Below, in pieces: positions 47,641 to 59,382 of a stretch of 64,000 nucleotides of DNA. Source of the DNA: Dryas octopetala (Eukaryota; Streptophyta; Magnoliopsida; Rosales; Rosaceae); the NCBI GenBank assembly GCA_963921425.1, contig OY992839.1:19762910-19826909 (forward strand), given 5' to 3'. A model generated the notes under the pieces. That model searched no databases. It worked only from the letters and a program-made list of their open reading frames with translations, and had not been told where the DNA came from. The number at the start of each line of letters is the position of its first letter. Position 1 is the first letter of the stretch. The position numbers were made by a program, and so were the translations under genes.

Positions 47641-47699
47641 ATTAGGAGACAGTTTTGGGTTTGGACTAGGAAAATACTCGAATAATCTATTTTCACACC

Positions 47700-48932
47700 A
47701 TGGACGCTCTCACTCTTGGTACAACTACGAGTGTCCCTTTTCAAACCCTAGACAAGAGAAAACTTTCTCATAAAACCTCCAAAATTGGAGCAAAATATTG
47801 GGGAATGGAAGCATTGTCAGGCTACTTCCCTGAAGAAATCATATGTGAAAATCTGCTTAGGTTGCCCATCAAATTCGTAATCAAATGCAGCGCAGTGTGC
47901 AAGTTATGGAACTCTTTGATCAGAAGCCTGTCCTTCATTCACACCCACCACATGATCCAATCCAACAATCAAAATGACGAGGGCTTTCATCTCCTTCTAC
48001 TAAGGGCTTTTTCCGAAAATACAAAAATTGCGCCTTACTCATTGCGTTGGGACAACCCTGCATTTGGTGAGTATACCAAACTTATATGTCCAATTTACAA
48101 CAACCGATCCATGGAACATTGTGTGGTCGGAACTTGTAATGGGCTTGTATGCCTTTCTGCCTACTCCGACGAAGATGGTTATTTCATTGTAATTTGGAAC
48201 CCATCTATTAGAAAGTATGTGATTCTTCCTAATAGTCCTACCCTCACTAAAACTAGCAGTGTAAGATATGCATTTTGCTATGATTCATGCATCAATGACT
48301 ATATGGTTTTGAGAATTGTGAGTGAGGGATCAATTTTTTGGCAATCAAACCCATGTGAGGCTGTTGAGGTTTGGTCATTAGCCAGGGGATCCTGGAAGAG
48401 TGTCAATGCCGCTGCTATTCCTGCCGACTTTTTGCCTTATGGCAACAAACATGCTTTTTTCAATGGTGCTCTGCATTGGGCTCGATGCTATGAGACAGAT
48501 GACGAAGACCATTTCCTTGTTTCCATTGTCACGTTTGATATGGTCAATGAATCATTTGGCGAGGTGCCCATGCGTGAAGCTGTGAGAGGAATGTCACCAC
48601 CCTATGTTTTCAAATATGGGGAGTTCCTTGCGTTGTTTGATTATTTTGAACCAGCTACTGTTGATATGTGGGTGATGACAGAGTATGGTGTGGCAGAATC
48701 ATGGTCTAAATTATTCAGTTTATGTGTGCAAGAATCTGGTATAGAGCCATTTGGTTTTAGAAAGAGTGGTGAAGTAGTGATTCAAGTGGATGGCGGAATA
48801 CTGAAATCGGTCGACCCTAAGTCCCAAGAAGTTAAAGACTTTGGAATTGATGGATATGAGTACTACTTCTTCATGGATTCTTTTGTAGAGAGCCTTGTCT
48901 TACTTGACCAAGCCAATGCTATATCTTACTAA
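47700..48932 (+). CDS. F-box protein with F-box-associated (FBA type 1) domain
   Basis: 410-residue single-exon protein, likely the substrate-recognition subunit of an SCF E3 ubiquitin ligase (F-box binds SKP1; the C-terminal region binds a target). The F-box is at about residues 38-80 (YFPEEIICENLLRLPIKF, then KCSAVCKLWNSLI). The FBA_1 region spans about 110-390, with VGTCNGLVCL, IWNPSIRKY, FNGALHWARCY and SFGEVPM, the order seen in F-box/kelch At3g06240/At3g23880-type proteins. The F-box normally lies near the N-terminus, so Met36 (47805, MEALSG) may be the true start; 47700 adds a basic 35-residue leader. No introns, stops or frameshifts, so probably functional. The target is unknown. Confidence 0.9.
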   Translation: MDALTLGTTTSVPFQTLDKRKLSHKTSKIGAKYWGMEALSGYFPEEIICENLLRLPIKFVIKCSAVCKLWNSLIRSLSFIHTHHMIQSNNQNDEGFHLLLLRAFSENTKIAPYSLRWDNPAFGEYTKLICPIYNNRSMEHCVVGTCNGLVCLSAYSDEDGYFIVIWNPSIRKYVILPNSPTLTKTSSVRYAFCYDSCINDYMVLRIVSEGSIFWQSNPCEAVEVWSLARGSWKSVNAAAIPADFLPYGNKHAFFNGALHWARCYETDDEDHFLVSIVTFDMVNESFGEVPMREAVRGMSPPYVFKYGEFLALFDYFEPATVDMWVMTEYGVAESWSKLFSLCVQESGIEPFGFRKSGEVVIQVDGGILKSVDPKSQEVKDFGIDGYEYYFFMDSFVESLVLLDQANAISY

Positions 48933-49500
48933 GGAGCAGGAACAATATGGATTATATTTTTACACATGCTTTCTTTTGTCAACGGTGCCTTGCAATTACA
49001 TTTTTTTTCTATTCTGACTTTAATTTGGCTAGTGAATAGGTTTGGTAGGATCATTCTTGCTGTTTATTTCATGGTTATGTATGTATTTATGATTAAAGTT
49101 CCAGTTTTATTTGAAATTTGGCGTCCCTTTATTCACTGTTTGATTTCATCGGGTCTTCAAGATTGTGTTTTTGTTTGAGACAGTTGACAAGAGTCACTCT
49201 CTGCGGTAACAGATGCCTAGCTAGCAATTGGCATTCTACTTAATATTTATCCCAAATCAACACATAATTGTAAACTTTCAATTTTTTGAAATAGGTTCAT
49301 TCAATTGACCATGAGGATAAGATTGGTCCTCAAACTTTAGGACTCAAGCATTGCTCAAAAAAAAATAAAACATTAATCCAGCAGCAACCATTGCGGGCCA
49401 CCTCCCTTCCTTGTAATGACAGTGTTCCCATAGCGCTGGGGACTCCCATTCTCTCTCTCTCTCTCTCTTCCCTTCTCTCTCCCATAAATTTAAAAATTGC
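48933..49500. other. 3' flank of F-box gene
   Basis: AT-rich, with a short (CT)n run near 49450. No gene was seen. Confidence 0.5.
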
Positions 49501-50580
49501 ATAGTATTCGGCGGATTAATGTTGAAAACTTTCATAGTATTCAGCTCAATCGGAGATGTTGAAGTTAGATAACAGTGGTTGAACTTATGAACGATCGTGG
49601 TTTTTCTAATGCTAATCAAATGGGTAGATGAATTCTAATTTGACCAATTTTTTGCAAAGATGATGTTTGAGTATGAACATAGAAAATGAACGGCTCTGAT
49701 TGTTGAAATCACACTGTGGTCTTCCCAATTATTGAAACGACAAGGTTTTAAAGAAAAAATTAATAGAATTATACTCTTCAAGTGTATTTATATGTAGAAA
49801 CTTACATCTCGATCATGTTTCCAACGATCCGAACCGTTCATTTTTTAGTTCCTCACTCCAAGATAATCCCTGCAAAAAATTAGCTCAATTGGAGATGTAG
49901 ACGTTAGTTAACGGTGGTCGAACGTACTTATGAACAATCGTGGTTTTTTAATGATAATCAAACGGGTAAATAAATTCTGATTTGGCCGATTTTTTGTAGA
50001 GATGATCTTTGAGTATGAACATAGAAAATGAATGACTCCGATCATTGAAATAACATTGTAGTCTTCCAAATTATTGAAATGACAAAGTTTCAAAAAAAAA
50101 GTTAATAAAATTATACTTTTCAAGTATATTTATATGTATAAGCTCACATCACAATGATGTTTCCAACGATCCGAACCGTTCATTTTTTAAATTCCCACTC
50201 AAAGATCATGCCTGCCAAAATTTTGCTCAATCGGAGATGTAGAAGTGAGGTAACGGTGGGCGAATTTATTAACGATCATGGTTTTTCTTAGATAATCGAA
50301 CGGGTAGATGAATTTTGATTTGGCCAATTTTTGCAGGGATGATCTTTGAGTGGAGAACTAGAAAATTAACGACTCCAATCGTTGAAGTTAGGTAACAATG
50401 ATCAAATTTATTGACATAATAAACAGTTAAGTGTAAGTGAAATTTGGTGGGGGTAAATTCCCGCTAAATATTTCACTTTTTGGGCAACGAAGTACATTTC
50501 GTTGCCCAAAAAATCCTCGGGAGACGAAATGAGCATTCTATCACCAAAGGTGCTTTAAATTTCGTCGCCTAAGGGTTTAA
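49500..50580 (+). mobile_element. CACTA-family copy L (truncated): ~370-bp tandem repeats
   Basis: Three imperfect units of about 370 bp contain GATGATCTTTGAGT, AAAATGAACGG, TCCAACGATCCGAACCGTTC and TCAATCGGAGATGTAGAAG. They are followed by CACTA-like subterminal words (GGGCAACGAAGTACATTTCG, TTTCGTCGCCTAAGG at about 50560). The block is the reverse complement of the copy at 56.8-57.8 kb, including the CT-rich leader that continues at 50780-51000. No terminal CACTACAA was found at the left, so it is cut short there. Confidence 0.6.
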
Positions 50581-50588
50581 TAGTTAAA

Positions 50589-50759
50589 GGGTAATGCTAT
50601 TTGGACCAAATTAAGTGACCAAATGAAAGGGACTAAGTGAGGTGTCACTTAGGGAGGTGGTCCTCATCTCCACATCTCCACATCTCCCCATCTCCCCAAG
50701 TGACACCTCACTTGGTCCCTCTCATTTGGTCACTTAATTTGGTTCAAATAGCATTACCC
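50589..50759. mobile_element. 171-bp MITE, near-perfect palindrome
   Basis: Ends GGGTAATGCTATTTGGACCA and its near-exact complement. Flanks ATAGTTAAA (50580-50588) and ATAATTAAA (50760-50768) are a 9-bp target duplication with one mismatch, as in Mutator-type MITEs. It sits in CACTA copy L; copy R lacks it. Confidence 0.88.
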
Positions 50760-50999
50760 ATAATTAAACCCAAATCCCCTTCTTTCTTCTTCTTCATTTC
50801 GATCACATGCCACCTCCCTCCCCAAAATCTTCTTCTCCCTCTCTTCTCCCCCCTCCCTGCCTAAGCCCAGCCCTGCCACGACCCGACCTGTGCCACCCCT
50901 TCTTAGCCCAGCCCAACCCAGCCCCGCCCTCCTTTCTCTCTCTCCCCCTATGTTTCTTTCTCATCTCTCTTTGCCTCTCCTCCCCAGGCCTTCATTAAT

Positions 51000-51145
51000 T
51001 ATATAAGAATTGAAGCACTTATGGTGCCATCAAATTGTACAAGGATTGAGGCACTTATGACTCTCAATTAATTTGAAGAGGATTAAGAAACTTTTGACCC
51101 TTAATCAATTACATATGAATTAAGGATCTTATGGCCCTTAATTGG
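51000..51145. repeat. ~43-bp tandem repeat, left part
   Basis: Units of the type ATAAGGATTGAGG-ACTTATGGCCCTCAATTAATTT recur here and resume at 52055-52240, so the array was split by an insertion of roughly 0.9 kb. Confidence 0.7.
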
Positions 51146-51311
51146 AGATTAAATTACTAAAAAGTTCATTTTAGAGCCCTTTGTACAAAAAAAATTCACT
51201 TAAAAAGTTGAAATGATAAATAAGTCTACTTTGTACAAATAAAGTCCACATTTTATACAAATAAGTCAACATTTTGTTTCTTTCTAAGGATTTCTTTTTT
51301 TGAAAACTAAG

Positions 51312-51618
51312 AAAATTGTCATAGTAACAATGATTGCTACTCCCAAACAATAGCAATTAATAGAGTATTTTTGCAATTTAAATAGTTAATGTCCCACAGT
51401 AACAATGATTGTTACTGCCAAACAGTAGCAATTAATAGAATATTTTTGCAATTTAAATAATTACAGTCTCACAGTAACAATGATTGTCATTGTCAAATAG
51501 TAGCAATTAATAGAGTTTTTTTTTTTAATTTAAATAGTTACTGTCTCACAATAACAATGATTGTCACTGCCAAACAGTAGCAATTAATATAGTATTTTTG
51601 CAATTTAAATTGTTACTA
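51312..51618. repeat. 75-bp tandem repeat, about 4 units
   Basis: The anchor TAGCAATTAATAGAGTATTT starts at 51351, 51426, 51501 and 51578 (variants). Each unit holds CAGTAACAATGATTGTCACTG, in which CAGTAACAATGATTGTTACTG is palindromic. Confidence 0.9.
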
Positions 51619-52054
51619 CCTTTCTCTTTTCCCACATGACGACCTTTCTCTTCTCCCAAGTTTTTCTTCTCTTTTTCTCTCATTTCTCTCTCTTTTCCCC
51701 ATGACTCTCTTTCTCTTTTTTTTTTCTCTCCTCTATTTCTCTTCTTCCTCGCGCGTGACCTCTCTCCCTCAGACTTATCTCCCCCCTCAATTTTTCTCTC
51801 CTCTCTCCCCGCATCCTCTCTCTGCCTTACTTTCTCTCTCATCTCTCTACCTTTCCACTTTCTCTCAACCTCGAAACCCAATCCCCAGCCTTAACCGCCG
51901 CCCTCCCCCCCCCCCCCCCCCGCATACTCTCTCTCGTTGCCTCCCCTGACTGATGCCAAAGGACCGGCTAGGTACTAGTTTTTTGCAACCGGGCCGGGTT
52001 AATCTAATTGTTCTAGATCTAGGTTAAAAAAAAAAAAAAACCCTGTGGATTTTT
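51619..52054. other. CT-rich block with a C17 run
   Basis: Leader-like CT-rich DNA, including 17 consecutive C at 51905-51921. Open frames on both strands are compositional. C17 could form an i-motif, or a G-quadruplex on the other strand. Confidence 0.6.
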
Positions 52055-52240
52055 CGTTATAAGGATTGAGAAACTTTTGGCTCTTGATCAATTGCATAAG
52101 AATTGGGGATCTTTTGGTCTCCCAAATTATTTTATGAGGCTTGAGGATCTCCTGGCCCTCAATCAATTTCATAAGGATTAAGGATCTTCTAGCCCTTAAT
52201 AAATTGTATAAGGATTGAGGAACTTCTGGCCTTCGATTTA
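52055..52240. repeat. ~43-bp tandem repeat, right part
   Basis: Four to five units such as ATAAGGATTGAGGAACTTCT continue the array at 51000-51145. Confidence 0.75.
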
Positions 52241-53064
52241 TTTGAGTATCAATTTTAATTCTGATCTCTTTTGCGATATATTATGTTACAATTATAATAA
52301 TATAGAACAAGGAACAAAAAATGTGTTTATTTGAGTATCAATTTTAATTCTGATCTTTTTTGTGATATATTATGTTACAATTATAATAAGAAGAAATTAC
52401 AGATTTAGTCCAGTTATTTTATACCTAATTCAATTTTGGTGCACAATCTTTTTTGAGTTCTATTTTGGTCCACTAATTGTTCCACTTGTTCAATAAAGGT
52501 CCAGATTTGTTTTCTCAAATTTGGCATGTCTTTTACCCTATCAAATCTCACACAAATTCAGCAAATATATATTTGTTTTAAAGTTATGCATTTCTTCTTT
52601 ACAACCATATAAAGATCATTCAAACTGGAGTTTTAAAACTCAAGATAATTGACCCCAAAGTGGAGTACCCGAAACTGCCAATTTTTCAAACTTCACCCAA
52701 TCTCAATTATCTTAGATTCTAGTACTCCAAATTTGTTTTTATAATTAAGAAATTATGAAATATAACTTATACTTCAATTATAATTGAAGAAAACACAATC
52801 CAAATGATTTAAAGTCACAAATCTGGACTTTTATTGAACAAATGAAACAATTAGTGGACCAAAACAGAACTTAAAAAAGATCATAGACCAAAATTGAACT
52901 AGGTATAAAATAAGTGGACCAAATCTGTAATTTCCTCTTATAATAATATAGAATAAGGAACAAAAAATGTGTTTATTTGAATATCAATTTTAATTCTGAT
53001 CTCTTTTGTGATATATTATGTTACAATTATAATAATATAGAATAAGGAACAAAAAATGTGTTTA
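52241..53064. repeat. 89-bp tandem repeat, 3 units, middle unit split by a MITE
   Basis: Units start TTTGAGTATCAATTTTAATT at 52241, 52330 and 52976 (variant). Subtracting the 548-bp element and its 9-bp duplication from the last interval gives exactly 89. Confidence 0.92.
52390..52937. mobile_element. 548-bp Mutator-type MITE
   Basis: Exact 9-bp target duplication TTATAATAA (52381-52389, 52938-52946). Inverted ends start GAAGAAATTACAGATTTAG versus GAGGAAATTACAGATTTGG and continue for ~50 bp or more. Non-coding. Confidence 0.93.
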
Positions 53065-53269
53065 AAAGAATAGAAGCAATCACATGTACCAACGAAAATT
53101 GAAGGGGTGGCTCTACTTGACCTCCAAGGCCATGCCTCCATCATCAAGTGCCAAAAACAATCTCCAGCAATTTAATCATGGCCAAAACACTTCAAAATCA
53201 TATTTCAAAGTTCATATATATAATGGATAAACATATATATCAATCATGGCACATGATTTCCGATTTGGC

Positions 53270-53770
53270 TAATTTTTTGTAAGGATGATCTATCAATGAA
53301 GATGTAAAAAATGAACGGTTTGGATCGACACAAAACGACTCGTGTGGGCCCCAATAGGGTATACCTCAACATAAATAAGTTGAGGTATACCTCAATAGAA
53401 GGAGGGTTTATGTTGAGGTATGACCTTGTTGGGGCCCACACGAGTCGTTTTGTGGCGATCCGAATCGTTCGCAAGGATCATCTTCATTTATAGATCATTC
53501 TTACAAAAAATTAGTCAAATCAAAATTATTTACCTATCGAACTTTGATAAAACAAATGGATGGTTTCATCGAAAATATTTGGTTCATTCATTTATTTGAT
53601 TAAAGTTAGATAGGCAAATGATTTCCGATTTGGCTAAATTTTTGCAAGGATGATCTATCAATGAAGATGTAAAAAATGAATGGTTCGGATCGACACAAAA
53701 CGACTCATGTGAGCCCCAATAGGGTATACCTTAATATAAATAAGTTAAGGTATACCTCAATAGAAGGAGC
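53270..53770. repeat. Inverted repeat (about 50-bp arms) plus a direct copy
   Basis: CACAAAACGACTCGTGTGGG (53328) is mirrored by CCCACACGAGTCGTTTTGTG (53436). Between them ATACCTCAACATAAAT and its inverse nest a second stem. The left half recurs directly at 53607-53770. It probably derives from a MITE. Confidence 0.8.
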
Positions 53771-54185
53771 CTATATATATATATACATATATATATCATC
53801 ACATGCATTATATATGCAAACATACATGATTAAAATAATTTAAATGGCTAAACATGATTCAAAACCAAAATTACAGCACATGTACAATAATTTTCGGCAC
53901 CCATGGACATATCCATGGAGTTGCTGAAAATCCCATTTAATTTATAGCACCATCCTTCTACTTTGATTGATCAAGCCACCATCATAACCACACACGCACA
54001 TATATATATATATATATAAATCATGCAATCGATAAAATTAATCATACATAATCTATATACATATATTTATGAAGAACAATCAAAGAACAATATCATATAA
54101 CTCATATATGAAATAGGATACCCAAAATAAACAATCAATAATCCGAAATATAAAATAACCATGAATTCCATAATCATATGACCTA

Positions 54186-56155
54186 GGCTCTGATACTACT
54201 TTTGGAAATAATAATCATGAGATTGATCATAATAACCAGAATTATAGAAAACGCAGCGGAAAGTGTAAATTAAAATTTTTCTTATCAAACTCAAACCTAG
54301 GATGCGATCATGTGCATATATAGAATTCAAACAACGAACAATAATAGAAACATACATTCTTTTGTTCATCGATAGAGTTATCTTTATCCATGCTAGCTTC
54401 TTCTACCTTTTGATTCACCCAAGCACCACAAGTGTCATGCCTCTAAAAATAGTCCACAAGGAAATGATCAAGCAAGGTAGATGAGAGAGGTGATCGGGAG
54501 TGCTAACTTCCAATCAAGTCTCTTTTCTCTCTATGGTGGCCAGCTGCCCTATGGATTGGTTCTCTTTATTTTCTGCTTTTTCTCAAAACACACAGTAAGT
54601 GAAAGAACGTACTCCCAAAGTTTTCACCTAGTGTAGACTCTCTCTTCTGTATTTATATTGTAAATAGGAAAACTAAATTTCCTAAAACCCAGAGAGGTGG
54701 CTGGCCATGTAGGAAGGGATTTGGGTTGTTGGGATATTTTTATTTATTTTACATTTATCCAAAATAAATTACCAAGTCAAACTTGGTTAATCAGACTTAG
54801 GCTGATAGTTTTATCCAAACTATTTACCAAGTCAAAATATCTCATATATATTTATAATTAATATTTCTCAAATATAAATATCATATATTTATTATTTTGG
54901 GCTTTGCCTAAGTCCAACTTACTTGGGCTTTGGGCTTTGCTTAAGTCTAACCCGAATATTAATTATGACTGTAAGACCAAATCCAATTTGAACTTTAATT
55001 AATTATTCCCAATAATTAATTTCAACCCAAATAATTAACCAATCTCATTAATTAATTACATCTTCCATCTACTGTTCTATTGCTTGGTCAACAACCTTAT
55101 ATAGAGTGTGACTTCTTAGCTTCTAATTCTTTTGGTAGTGAAATTTAACGTCTTCCATTAGAAGCACTTCTAAAATAAGAATAATTAATAAATGATATTT
55201 ATTAATTAATTCTTCATTCCACAAGTCATGAGTGACGCCTAGCAGAGTATCATGACTACCCAGAACAACCAGAATGTTGGTGAACCTATTCAATTCGAAT
55301 CTAATCGTAATATATCCTTCTGCATACAATAATCAAAACACAAACAATAGGGCATGGATAACTCTTTGTCAATTCCTTGTAAATGTTCATATGTCTAGAC
55401 ATTTTCTAACAGTTGTTGTCTAGTCTTTATAATTTGCGTATACTCATTTCTCAAATTATAACGTAATGCTTTGATCAGAGTCTCCAGAACAACTATCATA
55501 GAATGTCACATAGTTTATTCACCTTCTTTACGGAAGGTGACAAATTCCTTGTTGTACAACTATGATAATTCATACAGGAATCACTAGACCCGATCCATAC
55601 GCACTCCAAGTCCCTTAGTCGGGTATGGGTATATTGTATAGTCAAAGTCTAGCCACACATGCAGAAGGCGACCCATAGTGTCTCAGGTTAAAGGATTAAT
55701 TCTTTATGATGTTATAATTAAGGATTCTTTTTTGACATGTCGTAAAACTCTATACAAGAATTCTTTTCAATGGTCACATTCAGTGAACTTAATCCCGGAT
55801 CAAACACCCACTTGTTTATCATAGTGTCAATCTATACGAATAAACTGAGACTCATCATCGATCCATCCTAAAGATGCTGATATAACATATGCTAATATAA
55901 AATCACATGTGTTCAGTATGTGATCTGTTAATCAGGGACATTTTTAGGAAATAAGAGTTAAGGAGTAACTGTCTCACCTATTCTAATCACAAGAATGCTT
56001 TCTCCTTATCTTAATATCCATGGACATTTTATATGCATTTTTTCAGTGTATCACATACACTGATATATGAATACATAAAATAGACTTTGCCCTTTTGTAT
56101 ATTTATTTAATTAATTCCTAAAACTCCAATAATAAATTGGCTTTTAGGACATACA
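54186..56155 (-). mobile_element. Large LTR (~1.95 kb) with primer-binding site, minus strand
   Basis: On the minus strand the sequence starts TGTATGTCCTAAAAGCC at 56155 and ends TATTTCCA at 54203. Two to five bases later comes TAGTATCAGAGCC (54198-54186), a tRNA-Met-type primer-binding site with one mismatch. TATAAATACAG near 54650 (minus) may be the LTR TATA box. Leader-like internal DNA continues to about 53800. No gag-pol and no second LTR are in the window, so it is a partial or large non-coding derivative. It cuts into CACTA copy R. Confidence 0.7.
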
Positions 56156-56156
56156 T

Positions 56157-56718
56157 CTAGCAGAACCCGCAGTGGATGACGCGTGAGCAGCTGCAAAACC
56201 GACATGACTATAATTGTGAGATCGGCGGGCCCTTTGTGACACAAGAGTTGACCAAGTACTCGAGTCGAGCTGCGGGAGTGGTGTGGGCTCCGAGGCGGCA
56301 TCGAGCTGGACTCCAGGAGTGGATGTGGACTTGGATATCCTATTTCCACTCGCCCTCCTATTCGTTATCAAATGCATCTACCCCCAAAAATATACCTTTA
56401 ATAAGTAAAATAAATTTCAAAATACAACTAAACTAAATTTAACATACAAACTAATTAAGAAATTTTATAATTAAAAACATACAAACTAATTAATAAATTT
56501 TATAATTAAAAACATAAAAACTAACTAATAAATTTTAACATATTAACATACAAACTAACTAATTAGTTTTATAATTAAAAACTTACAAACTAACTAATAA
56601 ATTTTAACAATTATGAAACGTTGAACAATTTACCTCAAAACTTTGCAATTCCTCAATTCCTACAAAAAAAATTAACAAATTCCTCAATTACTGCAAAATA
56701 CTGAAAAAATGAAGAAAT

Positions 56719-56769
<51 letters not shown>

Positions 56770-58133
56770 AAATTACCCAAATCTGAGAGGAGGGGTGGAT
56801 AGGGGTTAGGGTCGGGACAGCAGAGAGAGTGGAGATCGAGGGAGGTAGGGGGAGGGTGGCGGGGGGGAGAGGGGAGATCAAGGGAGGCAAGGGGAGGGGG
56901 GGGGAGAGAGAGAGAGAGAGAGAGAAACTAAGGGCGAGTCGGGGGTAGGGCGAGGCTGAGCTAGGTTGAGGCGGGGAGGGGCGAGGCTGGGGAAGGGGAG
57001 GAGAAAAGGATCGAAGAGGGTTTAGGAGAGAGGGATCAAAATGAGGAAGAAGAAGAAAGGCTGGGTGTTTTAATTCACACACCCTTAGGCAACATAATCA
57101 GCTTCATCGCCTAAGGATGTGAAATTTTTTCATTTATATTTAATACACTAAGCCGTTTATTATGTCAACTTACTTGATCACTGTTACCTAAATTTGACGA
57201 TCGGAACCGTTCATTTTCTATGTTCATACTTAAAGATCGTCCCTACAAAATCGGCCAAAATGGAATTCATCTACCCGTTCGATATTCATTAGAAATCCAC
57301 GATCGTTCATAAGTTCGATCACCGTTACCTAACTTCTACATCTCTGATTGAGTTAATTTTTTGCAGGGATGATCTTTGAGTGGGGAAATACAAAATAAAT
57401 AGTTCAAATTGTTGGAAACATGATCAGATGTGAGCTTCTACATATAAATACACTTAATAGAGTATAATTTTATTAACTTTTTCTTTGAAACTCTGTCGTT
57501 TCAATAATTGGGAAGACCACAACATGATTTCAAGGATCTAAGATGTTCATTTTCTATATTCATACTTAAAGATCATCCCTGCAAAAAATCGGCCAAATTA
57601 GAATTCATCTACCCGTTCAATTAACATTAGAAACCACAATCATTCATAGGTTCGACCACCGTTACCTAATTTGTACATCTCCGATTGAACTAATTTTTTT
57701 GCAGGAATGATCTTTGAGTGGGGAACTAAAAAATGAATGATTTGGATCCTTGAAAACACGATCGCACCGTATGCTTATACATACATAAACATGCACACAC
57801 AAAATGCACTAGAACTTGGGCGACGAAGTAGATTTGTCTCCCAAAGTCATCTTAGGCGATGAACATCTGATATTAATCAATAGTATGGCGCCAAGACCTT
57901 TTTGGTGCGTAACTTTGAGAGACGAATTGATTTCGTCTCTCAAAGGTGCTTTAAGAGATGAACGCAAGATTAGTCTCCTAAAGTCCCCTTAGGCGACAAA
58001 ATAGTTCGTCGCCTAAACCTCGATGGCTTTAGGCGACGAATTCTGATATTTGTCTCCTAAGGTTGATTTGGGTGACGAATTTCAGTTCGTCTCCCAAAGT
58101 TTCGTCTCCAAAACTATTTTTTTTTTTGTAGTG
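56157..58133 (-). mobile_element. CACTA-family copy R with intact terminus
   Basis: On the minus strand it starts CACTACAAAAAAAAAA at 58133, the diagnostic CACTA terminus. A subterminal array of TTAGGCGACGAA/GGGAGACGAA words spans 57790-58110, then ~370-bp tandem repeats (57170-57760), a CT-rich leader (56770-57060), a poly(A) tract (plus strand 56721-56766, 46 A), an AT-rich tandem part (56400-56690) and a 60-80-residue Ser/Thr/Pro-rich frame (56377-56144) that could be the start of a TNPA-like gene. It is broken at 56156 by the large LTR. Target duplication not determinable. Confidence 0.75.
57790..58110. repeat. CACTA subterminal repeat array (GGCGACGAA motif)
   Basis: At least eight copies in both orientations of GGCGACGAA/TTCGTCGCC or GAGACGAA/TTCGTCTC variants lie within 320 bp of the terminus. 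In characterised CACTA elements such arrays bind the TNPA protein; binding here is inferred. Confidence 0.8.
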
Positions 58134-59382
58134 TGTCATGCTATGGCCAAATATCAATCAATAATATATAAACATGAAAAACATACAATTAACTAGAAAA
58201 GATAAATAGCATCAGATAAGGGCAGTGCACAATAAAGAACCATCGGACATGAATCTAAAATCTAAAAGCCATATAATCACATGGGTTTGAATATGTATTG
58301 TCTCACCAATGAATTTTGCAATTTTTTTGCTATGCCGATTGAGTTTTTTTTTTTTTTTCATATGCCTTTATAGAACTTTCGTGTTGATAACATGTTATAA
58401 ATAAAAGAGAAAGTTTAGAGAGAAGACAAGAGAGATGTAAGGAGAATTCACAGTGAGTATTCTTCTCATTAGACTATCTATAGGCTTAGGGAGTATCCCT
58501 ATTCTACATAAATAAGGACTACAACAAATAGAAATTACAAAGTAGCCCTAGATACATCTTTGTGGACAGCCACAGAAGCTGCATTATTTACAACAATAAA
58601 CATATATTAGCTATTATATATATGTTAAAAATAAATAATATTGGTTCAATTAGACCCGCCAACCTGGCCCGACCATCTAAGCCCATAAGGCCCGGGCCGC
58701 ACAAGCGGGCTTGGATTGGAGTGTCGTTGCCCAAGCTCGACCCGACCCAACCTAATAATGTCAAAAGGCCCAATTAGGTCCAACCTGAGCCCATTATTTT
58801 AAAGATGGACCGGCACAGTCCAGCCCAATTCAATGATAATGCCTAGTAATATATATATCTTATTATGAACGGTTGTAACCGTAACCATGGAATGTTATAA
58901 AAGTTCTCTCTCTCTCTCTTTTCTATTTTTGTGTCAAAGTAATGACAGTTAAAATCTTAGTAGTTATGAATCGTTTTAGTTTACTATTATGATTGCTTCA
59001 CTACATTGTCCTTTTGGCAGGATATTGTGCATATACTAATATAGAAAACCCTATGGACCCTTCACCTGCAGAATCAATTTGTATAAAGACAGAAAACCTT
59101 ATTTCACATCTCAATTCAGCTGAAATTGTGGCTGAATGTGGTTGACATTCTGATTAAATCCATTGCTTTTATAACCTCTAATAAGAAAGTATTTTCAGAA
59201 AACTTGCACAAACATTCCATAAAACAATTAGAAGATTGAGAGTCACCATGGTTAAACCAGGTTCTTAAGATATCTGAGCAAAACAAAAAGAATATTAAAC
59301 TATACTAAAATATGGTTGTGAATCAGCTGGAACAATAAATCTAAGGTCTAGGAAACGTCCACTGCCCATTTGACTTGTTAGC
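58134..59382. other. Intergenic, retroelement debris
   Basis: 58375-58600 (TGATAACATGTTATAAAT, GAGTATCCCTATTCTACAT) resembles a plant LTR end. 58660-58800 (GGCCCGGGCC, CCCGACCCAACC) resembles hAT subterminal repeats. No complete element or gene. Confidence 0.4.

Noticed and set aside
51900..51925. Assembly gap or vector junction at the C17 run
   Set aside because: Flanking sequence is continuous plant-like DNA; a plain homopolymer is simpler.
56684..57082. Pro/Ser/Leu-rich minus-strand frame
   Set aside because: CT-rich leader plus poly(T) give a compositional frame.
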